A stretch of DNA of 50,221 nucleotides from Actinomycetospora sp. (GCA_029266415.1 JAQSWW010000019.1:1-50221); one strand, 5' to 3'. Shown: positions 23,539-33,768, counted from the first letter of the stretch. Notes: a model not told the origin generated them from the sequence alone. Numbers and translations are program-made.

Positions 23539-24945
23539 GTGAACAGGGACGACGGGCCCCGACCGGGAACCCAGCGCAGCGTGGCCGAGCTCCTGGCCGC
23601 GTACAGCGCGGAGCCCCAGCAGCCCCGCCGCCGGCGCGCCGTGGAGACCGACGACGAGCCCGCCGACGGCCACGGCGCCGCGGGTGGGTACGCGCCCCGC
23701 GCGCCCGAGGCCCCGCCCACCGCCGCCCAGCCCGCGGGCCACGACACCGGCTACGACACCGGCTACGACACCGGCTACGACACCGGCTACGACACCGGCT
23801 ACGACACCGGCTACGACACCGGTGGCTACGACGCCCGGGCTCACGCCGACGCGGGCTACGACTCCGGCTACGACACCGGGTACGACTCCGGCGGCGACGA
23901 CTCCGGCGGCTACGAGACCCTGCGCCACGACACCGGCTACGACACGGGGTACTACGCGACGGCGGGCCACGACCCGGAGCCCGGCTACGGCCGCCCGCAC
24001 GACGGTCACGACGCTGGGCGCGGACAGGGCTGGTCCCCGGGCTACGCCTCGCCCGAGGCCCCGACCCGTCACGACCCGTGGTCCGCCGGCCCGCCCCCGG
24101 GCGCGCGTCCCGGTCCCGGCCCGTTCCAGGGCCCGCCCCCCGGCCACGCACCCGGCCAGCCGGGCCCGCCACCCGGCAGTCGGCCGCCGTCCGGGCCGCC
24201 GCAGCCCCCGCCCGTCACGGGCACGCAGGCCTTCGGTGCCCCGCCCGCGCGTCCCGCCGGTCTCCCGGGAGGCCGGCGTGCGGTGCCCACCACCCACGGG
24301 CCCGCCGGCACCGCGGCCGTCCCCGCCGCCCGCGTCGGCGACGCCGGCCCGGCGACCGCCGCCTCGCCCGCCGCCCGCCCGCCGGGTGCCCCGCCGCAGC
24401 GCGGCGCCGACGATCACGGTGGCCCGGCCACCGCGGCCTCACCGATGGCGCGCCCGGACCTCGACGACGACGAGGATCTCGACGAGGACGAGGCCGGCTT
24501 CGACGAGCAGGTCGACGACCTCCACCACGACGACGAGCAGGACGACCCGCGCGCTGCGCCGGCGGGTCTCGGGCGCGCGCCGCGGCGCACGCTGCTCGAG
24601 GACCGCGACGAGCCTGACCGCGACGAGTACGAGGACGACGGGTACGACGAGGACATCGACGACGATCCCGGACGGCCCGCCTCGTCGGCGCGCGACTGGA
24701 TCGTCATGATCGTGCAGCTGGTCGTCGGTGCCCTGCTCGGCGCCGTGCTCTGGACCGTCTTCTCCTACCTGTGGAAGGAGCAGCCGGTCGTGGCGCTGGT
24801 GCTCGCGGCCGGCGCCACCACGGGGCTGGTGTTCGGCGTGCGGGCCCTGCGGCGCTCCGACGACCTGCAGACCACCGTGCTCGCGGTGGTCGTCGGGCTC
24901 GTCGTGACCGTGTCGCCGGCCGTGATCGTGCTGCTGAGCCGCTGA
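23539..24945 (+). CDS. Long repetitive, disordered protein with C-terminal membrane helices
   Basis: A 468-residue protein. The head NRDDGPRPGTQRSVAELLAA carries a short helical motif. Then come seven DTGY-type repeats and further DSGY/DTGY variants, a Pro/Gly-rich stretch (residues about 175-280), a very acidic segment (DLDDDEDLDEDEAGFDEQVD), and finally three hydrophobic helices (WIVMIVQLVVGALLGAVLWT, VVALVLAAGATTGLVFGV, TTVLAVVVGLVVTVSPAVIV). Position and architecture match the mycobacterial membrane protein Rv0497. The cytosolic part is probably intrinsically disordered. GTG 23539 has TAGGTGG just upstream. Function unknown. Confidence 0.8.
   Translation: MNRDDGPRPGTQRSVAELLAAYSAEPQQPRRRRAVETDDEPADGHGAAGGYAPRAPEAPPTAAQPAGHDTGYDTGYDTGYDTGYDTGYDTGYDTGGYDARAHADAGYDSGYDTGYDSGGDDSGGYETLRHDTGYDTGYYATAGHDPEPGYGRPHDGHDAGRGQGWSPGYASPEAPTRHDPWSAGPPPGARPGPGPFQGPPPGHAPGQPGPPPGSRPPSGPPQPPPVTGTQAFGAPPARPAGLPGGRRAVPTTHGPAGTAAVPAARVGDAGPATAASPAARPPGAPPQRGADDHGGPATAASPMARPDLDDDEDLDEDEAGFDEQVDDLHHDDEQDDPRAAPAGLGRAPRRTLLEDRDEPDRDEYEDDGYDEDIDDDPGRPASSARDWIVMIVQLVVGALLGAVLWTVFSYLWKEQPVVALVLAAGATTGLVFGVRALRRSDDLQTTVLAVVVGLVVTVSPAVIVLLSR
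23743..23823 (+). repeat. 12-bp in-frame tandem repeat encoding Asp-Thr-Gly-Tyr
   Basis: Six identical copies of GACACCGGCTAC and a partial seventh lie head to tail. Perfect identity at DNA level means recent slippage; copy number is likely variable and assembly errors are possible here. Confidence 0.9.
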
Positions 24946-24946
24946 C

Positions 24947-25771
24947 TTGACCCCGCTGCGCCCCCCGCACGGGGGACCCCCCGTCGCCATGTCGACCGCC
25001 TCGGTGTTCCCCGAGCCGATGGACTCGGCCTTCGAGGTCGCCGCGGAGCTCGGCTACGACGGTGTCGAGCTGATGGTGTGGACCGACCCCGAGAGCCAGC
25101 GCCTCGCGTCCGTCGCCCGGGCCTCGGAGCGCACCGGGATGCCGGTCCTCGCCGTCCACGCGCCCTGCCTGGCGATCACCCAGCGGGTCTGGAGCCCCGA
25201 CCCCGTCGAGCGGCTGCGGCGCAGCGCCGTCCTGGCCGCGAGCCTCGGCGCGCCCACGGTGGTGCTCCACCCGCCGTTCCGCTGGCAGCGCCGCTACGCC
25301 CACGGGCTCGCCCGCCAGGCCGACGAGGTCGAGCGGGCCCACGGGGTGCGGGTCGCGATGGAGAACATGTTCCCGCTGCGCCGCGGGCGCCTGCGGTGGT
25401 CGAGCTACACGCCGGGGCACGACCCGACGACGCCCGGGGCCCGCTGGTACACGCTCGACCTCTCGCACACCGCGACCGCGGGCGACGACGCGCTCGCGCT
25501 GCTCGACCGCATGGGCGACCGGCTGGTGCACCTGCACCTCGCCGACGGCACGGGCCTCTCGCGCGACGAGCACCTGGTGCCGGGACGGGGCACGCAGCCG
25601 TGCGCCGAGGTGTGCCGCCGGCTCGGCGCGTCCGGGTTCGCCGGCACGGTGGTCGTCGAGATCAGCACCCGCCGCGCCCGCTCGCGCAACGAGCGCCTCG
25701 ACATGCTGGCCGAGGCGCTGCTGTTCGCCCGCCTGCACCTGGGCACCGACCTGCCCCGCACGCCCGTCTAG
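24947..25771 (+). CDS. Sugar phosphate isomerase/epimerase (AP endonuclease 2 family TIM barrel)
   Basis: A 274-residue xylose-isomerase-like TIM barrel. Strand ends carry the usual metal-binding positions: GYDGVELMVWTD, LAVHAPCLAIT, PTVVLHPPFRWQ, VAMENMFPLR, WYTLDLSHTATAGDD, LVHLHLADGTG and GTVVVEISTR. It sits between the disordered membrane protein and proC, like Rv0498 in M. tuberculosis. The substrate is unknown. The start is not certain: TTG 24947 partly overlaps the upstream stop region, whereas ATG 24989 directly precedes the first barrel strand (STASVFPEPMDSAFEVA). Confidence 0.88.
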   Translation: MTPLRPPHGGPPVAMSTASVFPEPMDSAFEVAAELGYDGVELMVWTDPESQRLASVARASERTGMPVLAVHAPCLAITQRVWSPDPVERLRRSAVLAASLGAPTVVLHPPFRWQRRYAHGLARQADEVERAHGVRVAMENMFPLRRGRLRWSSYTPGHDPTTPGARWYTLDLSHTATAGDDALALLDRMGDRLVHLHLADGTGLSRDEHLVPGRGTQPCAEVCRRLGASGFAGTVVVEISTRRARSRNERLDMLAEALLFARLHLGTDLPRTPV

Positions 25772-25784
25772 CAGTATCGCGGGC

Positions 25785-26681
25785 ATGACGAGCGACGCGC
25801 AGCGCAGCGGAGCCGGCGCCGGGGGAACGGTCGCGGTGCTGGGTGGCGGGAAGATCGGCGAGGCGCTCTTGGGCGGGCTGGTCGCCGCCGGGCGCGACGC
25901 GGGGGCGCTGCTCGTGGTCGAGCCCGTCGCCGCTAGGGCCGAGGAGCTCACCGCGCGGCACGGGGTCCGCGTCGTCGACGCGCCCGAGGCCGCGCGCCGG
26001 GCCGACGTGCTGGTGATCGCGGTCAAGCCCGCCGACGTGCCCGGCGCCCTCGACGCGGTGCACGACGTGCTCGCCGGCCGCGCCCCGGGCGGCGTCGCGG
26101 GCGGGGACCGGCCCACCGTCGTCTCGCTGGCCGCGGGCATCCCCACGAGCGCGCTCGAGGCCCGCCTGCCCGCGGACACCGCGGTCGTGCGGGTCATGCC
26201 GAACACGCCGATGCTCGTGGGCCGGGCGATGTGCGTGCTCTCGCCGGGCTCGGCGGCGGGCGAGAGCGAGCTGGCCGCCGCGGAGGAGATGCTCGCCGCC
26301 GTCGGGCGCACGGTGCGCGTGCCCGAGGCCCAGCAGGACCTCGCGACCGCGCTCTCGGGCTCGGGGCCCGCCTACGTCTTCCTGCTCGCCGAGGCGATGA
26401 TCGACGCCGGCGTCGCGCTCGGCCTCGCGCGCCCCGTCGCGACGGAGCTGGTGACCGCCACCGTCGAGGGCGCGGGCGGGCTGCTGACCACCCCGGGCAG
26501 CGACGGCCGCGAGGGCGCCGCGCCGCACCCAGGCCTCCTGCGCGAGGCCGTCACGTCGCCCGGCGGCACCACCGCGGCCGCCCTCGCCGCGCTCGAGGCC
26601 GACGGCCTGCGCCCCGCCCTCGCGCGCGCCGTCGCCGCCGCGCGGGACCGTTCCGCCGCGCTCGGGCGCCAGTACGGCTGA
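25785..26681 (+). CDS. proC: Pyrroline-5-carboxylate reductase
   Basis: A 298-residue P5C reductase, the last step of proline synthesis (NADPH-dependent reduction of pyrroline-5-carboxylate). It has the Rossmann start VAVLGGGKIGEALLGGLVAA, VIAVKPADVPGAL, VVRVMPNTPMLVGRAMCVLS, and the C-terminal family signature VTSPGGTTAAALAALEADGL. ALSGSGPAYVFLLAEAMIDA forms the dimer interface. Residues 3-12 ([10 protein letters not shown]) are an insertion that also occurs at the end of hemA and is encoded by a nearly identical 30-bp DNA repeat. CAGTAT 7 nt before the ATG could be a leaderless -10. Confidence 0.96.
   Translation: MTSDAQRSGAGAGGTVAVLGGGKIGEALLGGLVAAGRDAGALLVVEPVAARAEELTARHGVRVVDAPEAARRADVLVIAVKPADVPGALDAVHDVLAGRAPGGVAGGDRPTVVSLAAGIPTSALEARLPADTAVVRVMPNTPMLVGRAMCVLSPGSAAGESELAAAEEMLAAVGRTVRVPEAQQDLATALSGSGPAYVFLLAEAMIDAGVALGLARPVATELVTATVEGAGGLLTTPGSDGREGAAPHPGLLREAVTSPGGTTAAALAALEADGLRPALARAVAAARDRSAALGRQYG
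25791..25820 (+). repeat. Copy A of a 30-bp dispersed repeat (also 37743-37772)
   Basis: Identical at 29 of 30 bases to 37743-37772. Both copies are read in the same frame as [10 protein letters not shown], here at the start of proC and there at the end of hemA. Confidence 0.85.
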
Positions 26682-26902
26682 CCTGCGCCGGGCGGGCCGA
26701 GGCGTCCGTTCGTCGTGACGGGATCGTGGCCTGGCGCTCCGGCGTGGACGCTTGACGCGTTCGCCTGCGCGGCCACCGCACGAGCGGGTGCTTTCGAACC
26801 AGACGTCACACGCGTCCCGCTACCCTCACGTGCACAGCACGGCGTGTCGAACCGTCGGGAGGGGAAGCCCGGCGGCACGGCCTGTGCGTTGGAGTGAGAC
26901 CG

Positions 26903-27139
26903 ATGTCCCAGAACAACCCGACAGGCGCCGGACCCCGGCGCACCGAGGGCGACAACCTGGCGCGGGTGCAGTTCCTGACCGTCGCCGAGGTGGCCGCCGC
27001 CATGCGCGTGTCGAAGATGACCGTCTACCGGTTGGTGCACAACGGAGAGCTGCCCGCGGTCCGCGTGGGCCGCAGCTTCCGCGTGCCCGAGGACGCGGTC
27101 CACGAGTACCTCCGGGGCTCGTACTTCGACGCCGGCTGA
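26903..27139 (+). CDS. Excisionase-type helix-turn-helix DNA-binding protein
   Basis: A 78-residue MerR/excisionase-like protein: [20 protein letters not shown] (helix-turn-helix), [20 protein letters not shown] (wing) and a short C-terminal helix [12 protein letters not shown]. This is the small conserved actinobacterial regulator found after proC (Rv0500A position). Despite the family name, there is no prophage context. ATG 26903 is preferred to 26894 because of the spacing to GGAG at 26891. The 221 nt between proC and this gene contain no ORF with coding bias. A hairpin follows 25 nt after the stop. Confidence 0.92.
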   Translation: MSQNNPTGAGPRRTEGDNLARVQFLTVAEVAAAMRVSKMTVYRLVHNGELPAVRVGRSFRVPEDAVHEYLRGSYFDAG

Positions 27140-27163
27140 CCCGCCGGGTCGCGCACCCTGCAC

Positions 27164-27188
27164 ACCGGCCGTCCGGGAGGCGGCCGGT
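27164..27188 (+). terminator. Hairpin between HTH gene and bS22
   Basis: ACCGGCCG (27164-27171) and CGGCCGGT (27181-27188) form a perfect 8-bp stem with a 9-nt loop. It directly abuts TACGGT (27188-27193), a likely -10 box for bS22, so a terminator and a promoter overlap. Confidence 0.5.
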
Positions 27189-27246
27189 ACGGTGGTGTGT
27201 CCGCGACCCGTGCGGTCGCCCCCCAACTCTCACGGAAGGTCCGCCA

Positions 27247-27348
27247 GTGGGTTCGGTCATCAAGAAGCGTCGCAAGCGCATGTCGAAGAAGAAGCACCGT
27301 AAGCTGCTGCGCAAGACCCGCGTGCAGCGTCGCAAGCTCGGCAAGTAG
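27247..27348 (+). CDS. Mini ribosomal protein bS22 (AURKAIP1/COX24 domain, 33 aa)
   Basis: A 33-residue, extremely basic peptide beginning with [20 protein letters not shown] and ending RRKLGK. This is the actinobacterial small-subunit protein known from mycobacterial ribosome structures as bS22, with homology to the mitochondrial AURKAIP1/COX24 domain. GTG 27247 has GGAAGG at 27235-27240. It is separate from the longer open frame that starts upstream at 26752, which has no ribosome binding site. Its position after the HTH gene is conserved across actinobacteria. A terminator follows 6 nt after the stop. Confidence 0.95.
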   Translation: MGSVIKKRRKRMSKKKHRKLLRKTRVQRRKLGK

Positions 27349-27354
27349 GCCCGG

Positions 27355-27373
27355 GCTCCCCGTGCGGGAGCCG
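27355..27373 (+). terminator. Terminator of bS22
   Basis: GGCTCCC (27355-27361), loop CGTGC, GGGAGCC (27367-27373): a compact GC-rich hairpin 6 nt after the stop, without a T-run. Confidence 0.6.
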
Positions 27374-27439
27374 TCGGGGGTCCGGGGGGCCGGGCGGGTC
27401 GACCCGTCCGCGTGAGCAGACCGCAGGAGTGTCCAGGGC

Positions 27440-28492
27440 ATGTCCGAGGCGCCGTCCGTCGTCCTCGTCACCGGGGTGAGCCGCTTCCTGGGCGGCCACC
27501 TCGCGGCACGCCTGGCCTCCGACCCGTCGATCGAGCGCGTCCTCGGTGTCGACACCACGCCGCCGTCGCGCGAGATGCGGCGGCGCATGGGTCGCGCGGA
27601 ATTCGTGCGGGTGGACATCCGCAACCCGCTGATCGGCAAGGTCATCTCCACCGCGAAGGTCGACACGGTCGTCCACGCGTCGCTCTCGGGCAATCCCGGC
27701 CAGTCCGGGGGCCGCTCGATGATGATGGAGATGAACGTCATCGGGACGATGCAGCTGCTCGCGGCGTGCCAGCGTTCGGACACGGTGCGCCGGCTGGTGG
27801 TCAAGTCGACGTCCGCGGTCTACGGCGCGAGCTCGCGCGACCCGGCGACGTTCACCGAGCAGACCGAGCCGAAGGCGATCCCGCCCGGCGGGTACGCCAA
27901 GGACGCCGTCGAGATCGAGGGCTACGTCCGCAGCTTCTCGCGCCGGCGCCCCGACATCCCGGTGACCACCCTGCGGTTCGTCAACCTCATCGGACCGCGG
28001 ATCGACACGTCGTTCGTGCGGTACTTCTCGCTGCCGGTCGTGCCGGTGGTGCTCGGCTACGACGCCCGCGTGCAGCTGCTGCACGAGGAGGACGCGGTGG
28101 CCGTGCTCGAGCGCGCCGCGGCCAACGACCTGCCCGGCGTCTTCAACGTCGGCGGGGCCGGGGTGCTCATGCTCTCCCAGGCGATCCGCCGGGCCGGCCG
28201 GATCCCGCTGCCGATCCCGCAGCCCGCGGTGCCGCTGGTCGGCCGCTTCACCCGCCGCGCGCGGCTCGTCGACTTCTCGCCCGAGCAGATGCGCCTGCTG
28301 AACTTCGGGCGCGTGGTGGACACCACGAAGCTGCGCGGCGAGTTCGGCTTCACCCCGCGCTGGACCACGGTGCAGGCTTTCGACGACTTCGTGGCCGGGC
28401 GCGGACTGCGCCCGATGATCGACCCGGCCCGCCTGGGCCGGCTGCAGGACACGGCGCAGGCCGTGGCCCGAGCCCTGCCCTCCGGTGCCTGA
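27440..28492 (+). CDS. NAD-dependent epimerase/dehydratase (extended SDR)
   Basis: A 350-residue extended short-chain dehydrogenase/reductase. The N-terminal SVVLVTGVSRFLGGHLAARL has the G-x-x-x-x-x-G nucleotide motif in a slightly unusual form; VVKSTSAVYGAS and GGYAKDAVEIEGYVRSF hold the Ser and the Y-x-x-x-K-like positions (here Y-A-K-D). The mycobacterial counterpart at this position is annotated galE2 (Rv0501), but UDP-glucose epimerase activity cannot be confirmed. It is followed closely by an acyltransferase gene, suggesting a shared envelope or lipid pathway. The C-terminus has DTTKLRGEFGFTPRWTTVQA, a typical SDR end. Confidence 0.88.
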   Translation: MSEAPSVVLVTGVSRFLGGHLAARLASDPSIERVLGVDTTPPSREMRRRMGRAEFVRVDIRNPLIGKVISTAKVDTVVHASLSGNPGQSGGRSMMMEMNVIGTMQLLAACQRSDTVRRLVVKSTSAVYGASSRDPATFTEQTEPKAIPPGGYAKDAVEIEGYVRSFSRRRPDIPVTTLRFVNLIGPRIDTSFVRYFSLPVVPVVLGYDARVQLLHEEDAVAVLERAAANDLPGVFNVGGAGVLMLSQAIRRAGRIPLPIPQPAVPLVGRFTRRARLVDFSPEQMRLLNFGRVVDTTKLRGEFGFTPRWTTVQAFDDFVAGRGLRPMIDPARLGRLQDTAQAVARALPSGA

Positions 28493-28565
28493 GTCCGGGG
28501 CGCACGGGCCGGGCCGGACGAGAGCAGCCCCGTCCGGTGACCACCCCACGCGGAGAGGAGACGTC

Positions 28566-29636
<1,071 letters not shown>

Positions 29637-29640
29637 TCGC

Positions 29641-30723
29641 TCAGCCCACGAGCCGGCGTCGGTAGGCCAGCCCGCCGACCACGGCGCCGGCCACCGCGCC
29701 GGCGCCGAGCACCGAGGGCACGCCGATGCGGGCGGCCTTGCGCCCGGAGCGGAAGTCGCGGATCTCCCAGCCGCGCTCCCGTGCCATCTGCCGCAGGTCC
29801 GAGTCGGGGTTGACCGCCACCGCCGTGCCCACCACGGACAGCATGGGCGCGTCGTTGACGGAGTCGGAGTACGCCGCGCACCGGCGCAGGTCGAGCCCCT
29901 CGCGGGCGGCCAGGGCCCGCACGGCGTGCGCCTTGGCCGGCCCGTGCAGCAGCTCGCCGACCAGCCGCCCGGTGTAGACGCCGTCCTCGCTCTCGGCCAC
30001 GGTGCCCAGCGCGCCGGTGAGCCCGAGGCGGCGGGCGATGATGCGCGCGAGCTCGAGGGGCGTGGCGGTGACCAGCCAGACCCGCTGGCCCGCGTCCAGG
30101 TGCATCTGGGCCAGGGCGCGCGTCCCCTCCCAGATGCGGTCGGCCATGAGCTCGTCGTAGATCTCCTCGCCGAGCCGGACCAGGTCGGCCACCGACTGGC
30201 CCGCGACGAAGGAGAGCGCCTGCTCGCGGTGGGCGCGGACGTCGTCGGGGCTGCCCTCGCCGCCGAACCGGAACTTCAGCTGCTGCCAGACGAAGCCCCG
30301 CATGTCGGCACCGGAGAAGAAGTTGCGCGCGGCGAGGCCGCGGGCGAAGTGGAAGATCGACGCGCCCATCATCATGGTGTTGTCGACGTCGAAGAACGCG
30401 GCGGCCGTGAGGTCCGGCGGTACCCGCGACGACGGCGGCACCCGGTGGATGTCGGGGGCGTCCGCCGCCGCGGCGGCCGCCGCCGGGGCCCCGCCCGCCA
30501 GCTCGCCGTCCGGGGCGCCGCCGGCGAGTGCGGCGGCGTGCCCCGCGTCCCCTTCGGTCGTGGGGTCGGTGGTGGGCCCCGCGCTCTCGGGCACGGTCTC
30601 GAGCAGCTCGGAGGCGGTGGGAGCCACGTCCGGGTCGCTCAGGGCGGCCTCGGCCGACGCCTCGCCGGCACGTCGCGCGGCGTCGCGCTCCGCCTGCAAC
30701 CGGCCCTCGCGCCGTCGTCCCAC
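29641..30723 (-). CDS. HAD-IB family phosphatase (SerB1-like)
   Basis: A 360-residue HAD hydrolase. After a roughly 100-residue Ala/Pro/Glu-rich low-complexity N-terminus comes the catalytic motif [20 protein letters not shown] (nucleophile Asp and acid Asp), motif [22 protein letters not shown], and motif [22 protein letters not shown]. The C-terminus has a hydrophobic helix ([20 protein letters not shown]), so it may be membrane-attached. The M. tuberculosis counterpart is called serB1 (Rv0505c), but phosphoserine specificity is not shown. GTG 30723 has GGGAGG 7 nt upstream, better than the longer frame from 30774. Confidence 0.87.
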   Translation of the reverse strand: MGRRREGRLQAERDAARRAGEASAEAALSDPDVAPTASELLETVPESAGPTTDPTTEGDAGHAAALAGGAPDGELAGGAPAAAAAAADAPDIHRVPPSSRVPPDLTAAAFFDVDNTMMMGASIFHFARGLAARNFFSGADMRGFVWQQLKFRFGGEGSPDDVRAHREQALSFVAGQSVADLVRLGEEIYDELMADRIWEGTRALAQMHLDAGQRVWLVTATPLELARIIARRLGLTGALGTVAESEDGVYTGRLVGELLHGPAKAHAVRALAAREGLDLRRCAAYSDSVNDAPMLSVVGTAVAVNPDSDLRQMARERGWEIRDFRSGRKAARIGVPSVLGAGAVAGAVVGGLAYRRRLVG

Positions 30724-30862
30724 CGCCTGGCCTCCCGTCCCGTCCGTCCCGCGAACCGTGCCGCCGGGGCGCACGGAGGACCCCGGATCGGTGCGGACCC
30801 ACCCTAGTCGGCGCCCCCGACGGCAGGGGCCGTCGCGGCGCCCGCGGGCGCCGCGAGGGGCG

Positions 30863-32176
30863 TCACCCGAGGCTGAGACCGGGCAGGCCGGGCAGCAGCG
30901 GCGGGACGTCGACCTGGGGCAGCAGCGGCACCGGCAGCGGCACCTGGACCGGGTCCGGCTGCGACGTGCGCTCCTCGCGGGACTCCGACGGTGCCTCGCT
31001 CGAGTCCTCGTCGGGGCGAACGGAGGACTCCTCCGACCGCGTGGTCGCCGTCGTGGTCGTCGTCGTGGTGGTGCTCGAGGTGGTCGACGTGGCGGTCTCG
31101 GTGGGCGCGGCCGGGGCCGACGTCGCCGGGGACGAGCGCTCCTCGCACTCGCCGGAGGGCAGCGGGCCGAGGTCGTCGGACGCGCCGCCGGTGGCGCACG
31201 GCTCCGGGCCGTCGAGCACCGCGGCGCGCTGGGTGATGCGCTGGAGCATCTGCTGGGAGCCCGCGGCCGCGGTCCGGCCGCCCTCGTCCAGCGAGGGGCT
31301 CAGCTGGTCGAGGCGGGCCGACTGCGACCGCGCCCACTCGGCGAGCTCCGCGGGCGAGGGGCCGGTGGGCTGGGCGGCGAGCGGGAGGATCAGCCGCGAC
31401 CCGGTGCGGGCCTGGTCGTCGAAGCTGCGCAGGTTCTCGACCACCAGCGCGGTCTCGTCGGGGTCGAGCCCCGCGGCCACCGGGCCGGACCCCGCCGCGG
31501 TCGTGCCGCTGCGCTCGACGAGGCCGGAGACCTCCTCGAGGCGGATCGCGGCGAAGTCGAGGTGCTTGAGGCCCTTGGCCTCCTGGCCGCTGGTCAGGCC
31601 CAGCTCGGCGGACTCCGAGGCCCGCTTGATGCCGTAGAGCATCTCGCCGGGCAGCGCGCCGCGGCTGAGCAGGACGGTCAGGGCGCCGAGCAGGAGCACC
31701 GCGCAGGCGCCGGCGACGAAGGACGACAGCAGCCGCGTGGCGGGTCTACGGGCCGCGGCTCGGCCCCCGGCGCGGGCGGGACGCTCGTCGGCGGGACGGC
31801 TGCTGCCGCGACGAGCTGGGCGGCGTGTGCCCCCACCGGCTCGGCCGGGACCCTGGCTGGCCGTCGCGCCGTCGGCGGAGCGCAGCACGCGGGTGCGCTC
31901 CCGCGGGGCGTCGGTCGCGGTCTCGGCCGGGGTGTCGGTCGCGGTCCCGCCGGTGATCTCCGCGAGCACCGCGGCCCGCATGCGGGCGCTGGCGGCGGCG
32001 TCGGGGCCCGGGGTGGCCCGGCCCGCCGCGCGCAGGGCGTCGGCGACGCCGAGCACGCGGTCGAGCTCGGGATCGACACCGGCACCGGGACCGGGGCGCG
32101 CTGGACGACCCGCACCGTCCCGCTGCTCCCAGACGCGAGCGAACAGCTCGTCGTCCCCGTCGTGCCCGCTCGACAT
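30863..32176 (-). CDS. DUF5667 membrane protein, putative anti-sigma partner of BldN-like sigma
   Basis: A 437-residue protein. The N-terminal 140 residues are cytosolic ([33 protein letters not shown]). One membrane helix ([20 protein letters not shown]) is followed by the DUF5667 domain [20 protein letters not shown] and [20 protein letters not shown], then an extracellular Thr/Ser/Pro-rich tail with a long polythreonine stretch. It lies directly downstream of the BldN-like sigma factor, the position held by the anti-sigma RsbN in Streptomyces, so an anti-sigma role is likely (inference). ATG 32176 has GAGGA about 8 nt upstream. Confidence 0.8.
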   Translation of the reverse strand: MSSGHDGDDELFARVWEQRDGAGRPARPGPGAGVDPELDRVLGVADALRAAGRATPGPDAAASARMRAAVLAEITGGTATDTPAETATDAPRERTRVLRSADGATASQGPGRAGGGTRRPARRGSSRPADERPARAGGRAAARRPATRLLSSFVAGACAVLLLGALTVLLSRGALPGEMLYGIKRASESAELGLTSGQEAKGLKHLDFAAIRLEEVSGLVERSGTTAAGSGPVAAGLDPDETALVVENLRSFDDQARTGSRLILPLAAQPTGPSPAELAEWARSQSARLDQLSPSLDEGGRTAAAGSQQMLQRITQRAAVLDGPEPCATGGASDDLGPLPSGECEERSSPATSAPAAPTETATSTTSSTTTTTTTTATTRSEESSVRPDEDSSEAPSESREERTSQPDPVQVPLPVPLLPQVDVPPLLPGLPGLSLG

Positions 32177-32300
32177 GCTGCCCGTCCTCACCGTCTGCGC
32201 GTCACCGTGCGTGCGCGCCGTGCTCGTCGTTGGGGGAAACGACCGGACGGGCGACCGGTTACGTCGATGCGGTGTGCGGTTCGAACCACAACGTTGTGAC

Positions 32301-33398
32301 TCACCGCAGGCCCTCGGGCAACAGTTGAGCGAGACGCCGCACGGCCCGGTGCTGGAGGGCCTTCACGGCTCCCTCGTTGCGCCCCATGATGTCCGCCGTC
32401 TCGGCCACCGAGAGCCCCTGCAGGAAGCGCAGGGCGATGCACTCCTGCTGGTCGTCGCCCAGCTTGGCGACGCACTTCAGCAGCTCGGCGTGGGTGGTGT
32501 TGGCGATGACCTCGTTCTCCGGCCCCGGGCGCAGGGTGGCCGGCGCGACGTCGGCGACCTCGGCGTGCGAGCTCTCCAGCCGGTAGCGGCTGGACTTCAC
32601 GTGGTCGAGCACCAGGTTGCGCGCGATGGTGACGAACCACGCACCGATGTCGCGGCCCTGGTAGCTCACGGAGCCGATCCGGCGGTAGGCGCGGACGAAG
32701 GTCTCCTGCGTGAGGTCCTCGGCCGCGGGCCGGTCCCCGAGGCGGAAGAGCACGAAGCGGAAGACCGTGTCGTGGTAGCGGTCGAAGAGCTGCCCGAACG
32801 CGTCGGTGTCGCCGCCCTGCGCGGCACGCACGAGCGCCCAGCCCTCGGCGGTCGAGCCGTCGTCGGGGAGCTCCCCGGCGATCTCCTGGGGGAGGTCGTC
32901 GGGGGCGACCGTCTCCGACCCGTCCTCGGGCAGGTGGTGCTCACCGGCCGGGACGACGGGGACGGCCTCCGTCGGGGCGCCCGCGACGGCGTCGGCGGGC
33001 GGCACGAGAGGCGGCGCCGGGGAACCGGGCGGGGCCGGGGGTGCCGTCGGGGGCAGGAGCCCGGACCCGGTGCGCGGGGCGGGGGCGCCGACGCCGTGCC
33101 CGTCCCGGTGCAGCGGCACGCCCTGCGGGGGCGTGGGCCGGCCCCGGCGACCCCCGGGGGCGTCGACGGCCGGCATCGCGTCCGACGGCGTCGGCGGCCA
33201 GGTGTCCTCGCGCCGGCGCTGCGCCGGGTAGAGCGGGGCGGTCGGGGGCGCGGCGGCCGAGGGCGCGCGCCCGTCGAGCACCGGCTCCGGCGGGGTGTCG
33301 GTGCCGGTGGCGCCGTGGCGGGTGCCGCCGCGGCCGCCGCGACCGCCGGGGCGGCCGCGCCCCGGCTCGTCGGCGGGATCCGGTGCCGCGCGCCTCAC
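32301..33398 (-). CDS. ECF RNA polymerase sigma factor, BldN-like
   Basis: About 365 residues. The C-terminal 190 form a complete ECF sigma: region 2 FGQLFDRYHDTVFRFVLFRL and RPAAEDLTQETFVRAYRRIG, region 4 LGDDQQECIALRFLQGLSVA and EGAVKALQHRAVRRLAQLLP. The first roughly 170 residues are Pro/Ala/Gly-rich, like the N-terminal extension of Streptomyces BldN. Neighbours (DUF5667 anti-sigma candidate, rex-hemACD nearby) agree with the bldN locus. GTG 33398 overlaps the TGA of a 41-codon ORF upstream (GTGA) and is the most plausible start; open frame continues much further upstream but without coding character. Confidence 0.83.
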   Translation of the reverse strand: MRRAAPDPADEPGRGRPGGRGGRGGTRHGATGTDTPPEPVLDGRAPSAAAPPTAPLYPAQRRREDTWPPTPSDAMPAVDAPGGRRGRPTPPQGVPLHRDGHGVGAPAPRTGSGLLPPTAPPAPPGSPAPPLVPPADAVAGAPTEAVPVVPAGEHHLPEDGSETVAPDDLPQEIAGELPDDGSTAEGWALVRAAQGGDTDAFGQLFDRYHDTVFRFVLFRLGDRPAAEDLTQETFVRAYRRIGSVSYQGRDIGAWFVTIARNLVLDHVKSSRYRLESSHAEVADVAPATLRPGPENEVIANTTHAELLKCVAKLGDDQQECIALRFLQGLSVAETADIMGRNEGAVKALQHRAVRRLAQLLPEGLR

Positions 33399-33520
33399 GG
33401 CGCTCCGGGCGGGGTCGGGGCGGGCACGGGCCCGCGGCCGAGGAGGGACGGGGTCGTGGGGAGGGCGCTCGAGGCGTGCCGCACGCGGGCACGGTCGCCA
33501 CGACCGGCAGCGTCGGACAT
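33395..33520 (-). CDS. 41-aa ORF overlapping the start of the BldN-like sigma gene
   Basis: ATG 33520 follows a strong GGGAGAGGG ribosome binding site and opens a 41-codon frame (MSDAAGRGDRARVRHASSAL to PVPAPTPPGAP) whose TGA overlaps the GTG of the sigma gene by 4 nt. The codons have the GC3 bias of real genes. It is either a leader peptide coupling translation of the sigma factor, or the true N-terminus of the sigma protein separated by a frameshift. Confidence 0.5.
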   Translation of the reverse strand: MSDAAGRGDRARVRHASSALPTTPSLLGRGPVPAPTPPGAP

Positions 33521-33768
33521 GCCCTCTCCCTCGATCGACTCCCGCCCGTGCCCCCTGTCGGGAGGCGTCGTCGGGGGAGCATACGTGCGGCGTGAGGACC
33601 CCCGACACCGGCGCGGCCGGGAGGGGCCCCACCCTCTCCGACCTGCACGAACGGTGCGGCGAGCGGCTGTCCGGGGGCCGTCGACCACGCCGTCGGCGGG
33701 CCGCGCGCCCGTGGGAGACTGCCGCCGGACGGGGCAGGGACGCGACGTCGGAGGGGGCGGGACGGCCG

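Noticed and set aside
19100-23823. Regular repeats at 19100-19193 and 23743-23823 considered as CRISPR arrays
   Set aside because: Units are 12 bp, directly joined without spacers, and in frame within proteins; no cas genes are nearby.
26903-27139. Excisionase-like gene as sign of a prophage or integrative element
   Set aside because: No integrase, attachment site or phage gene nearby; the small HTH protein after proC is a conserved actinobacterial housekeeping neighbour.
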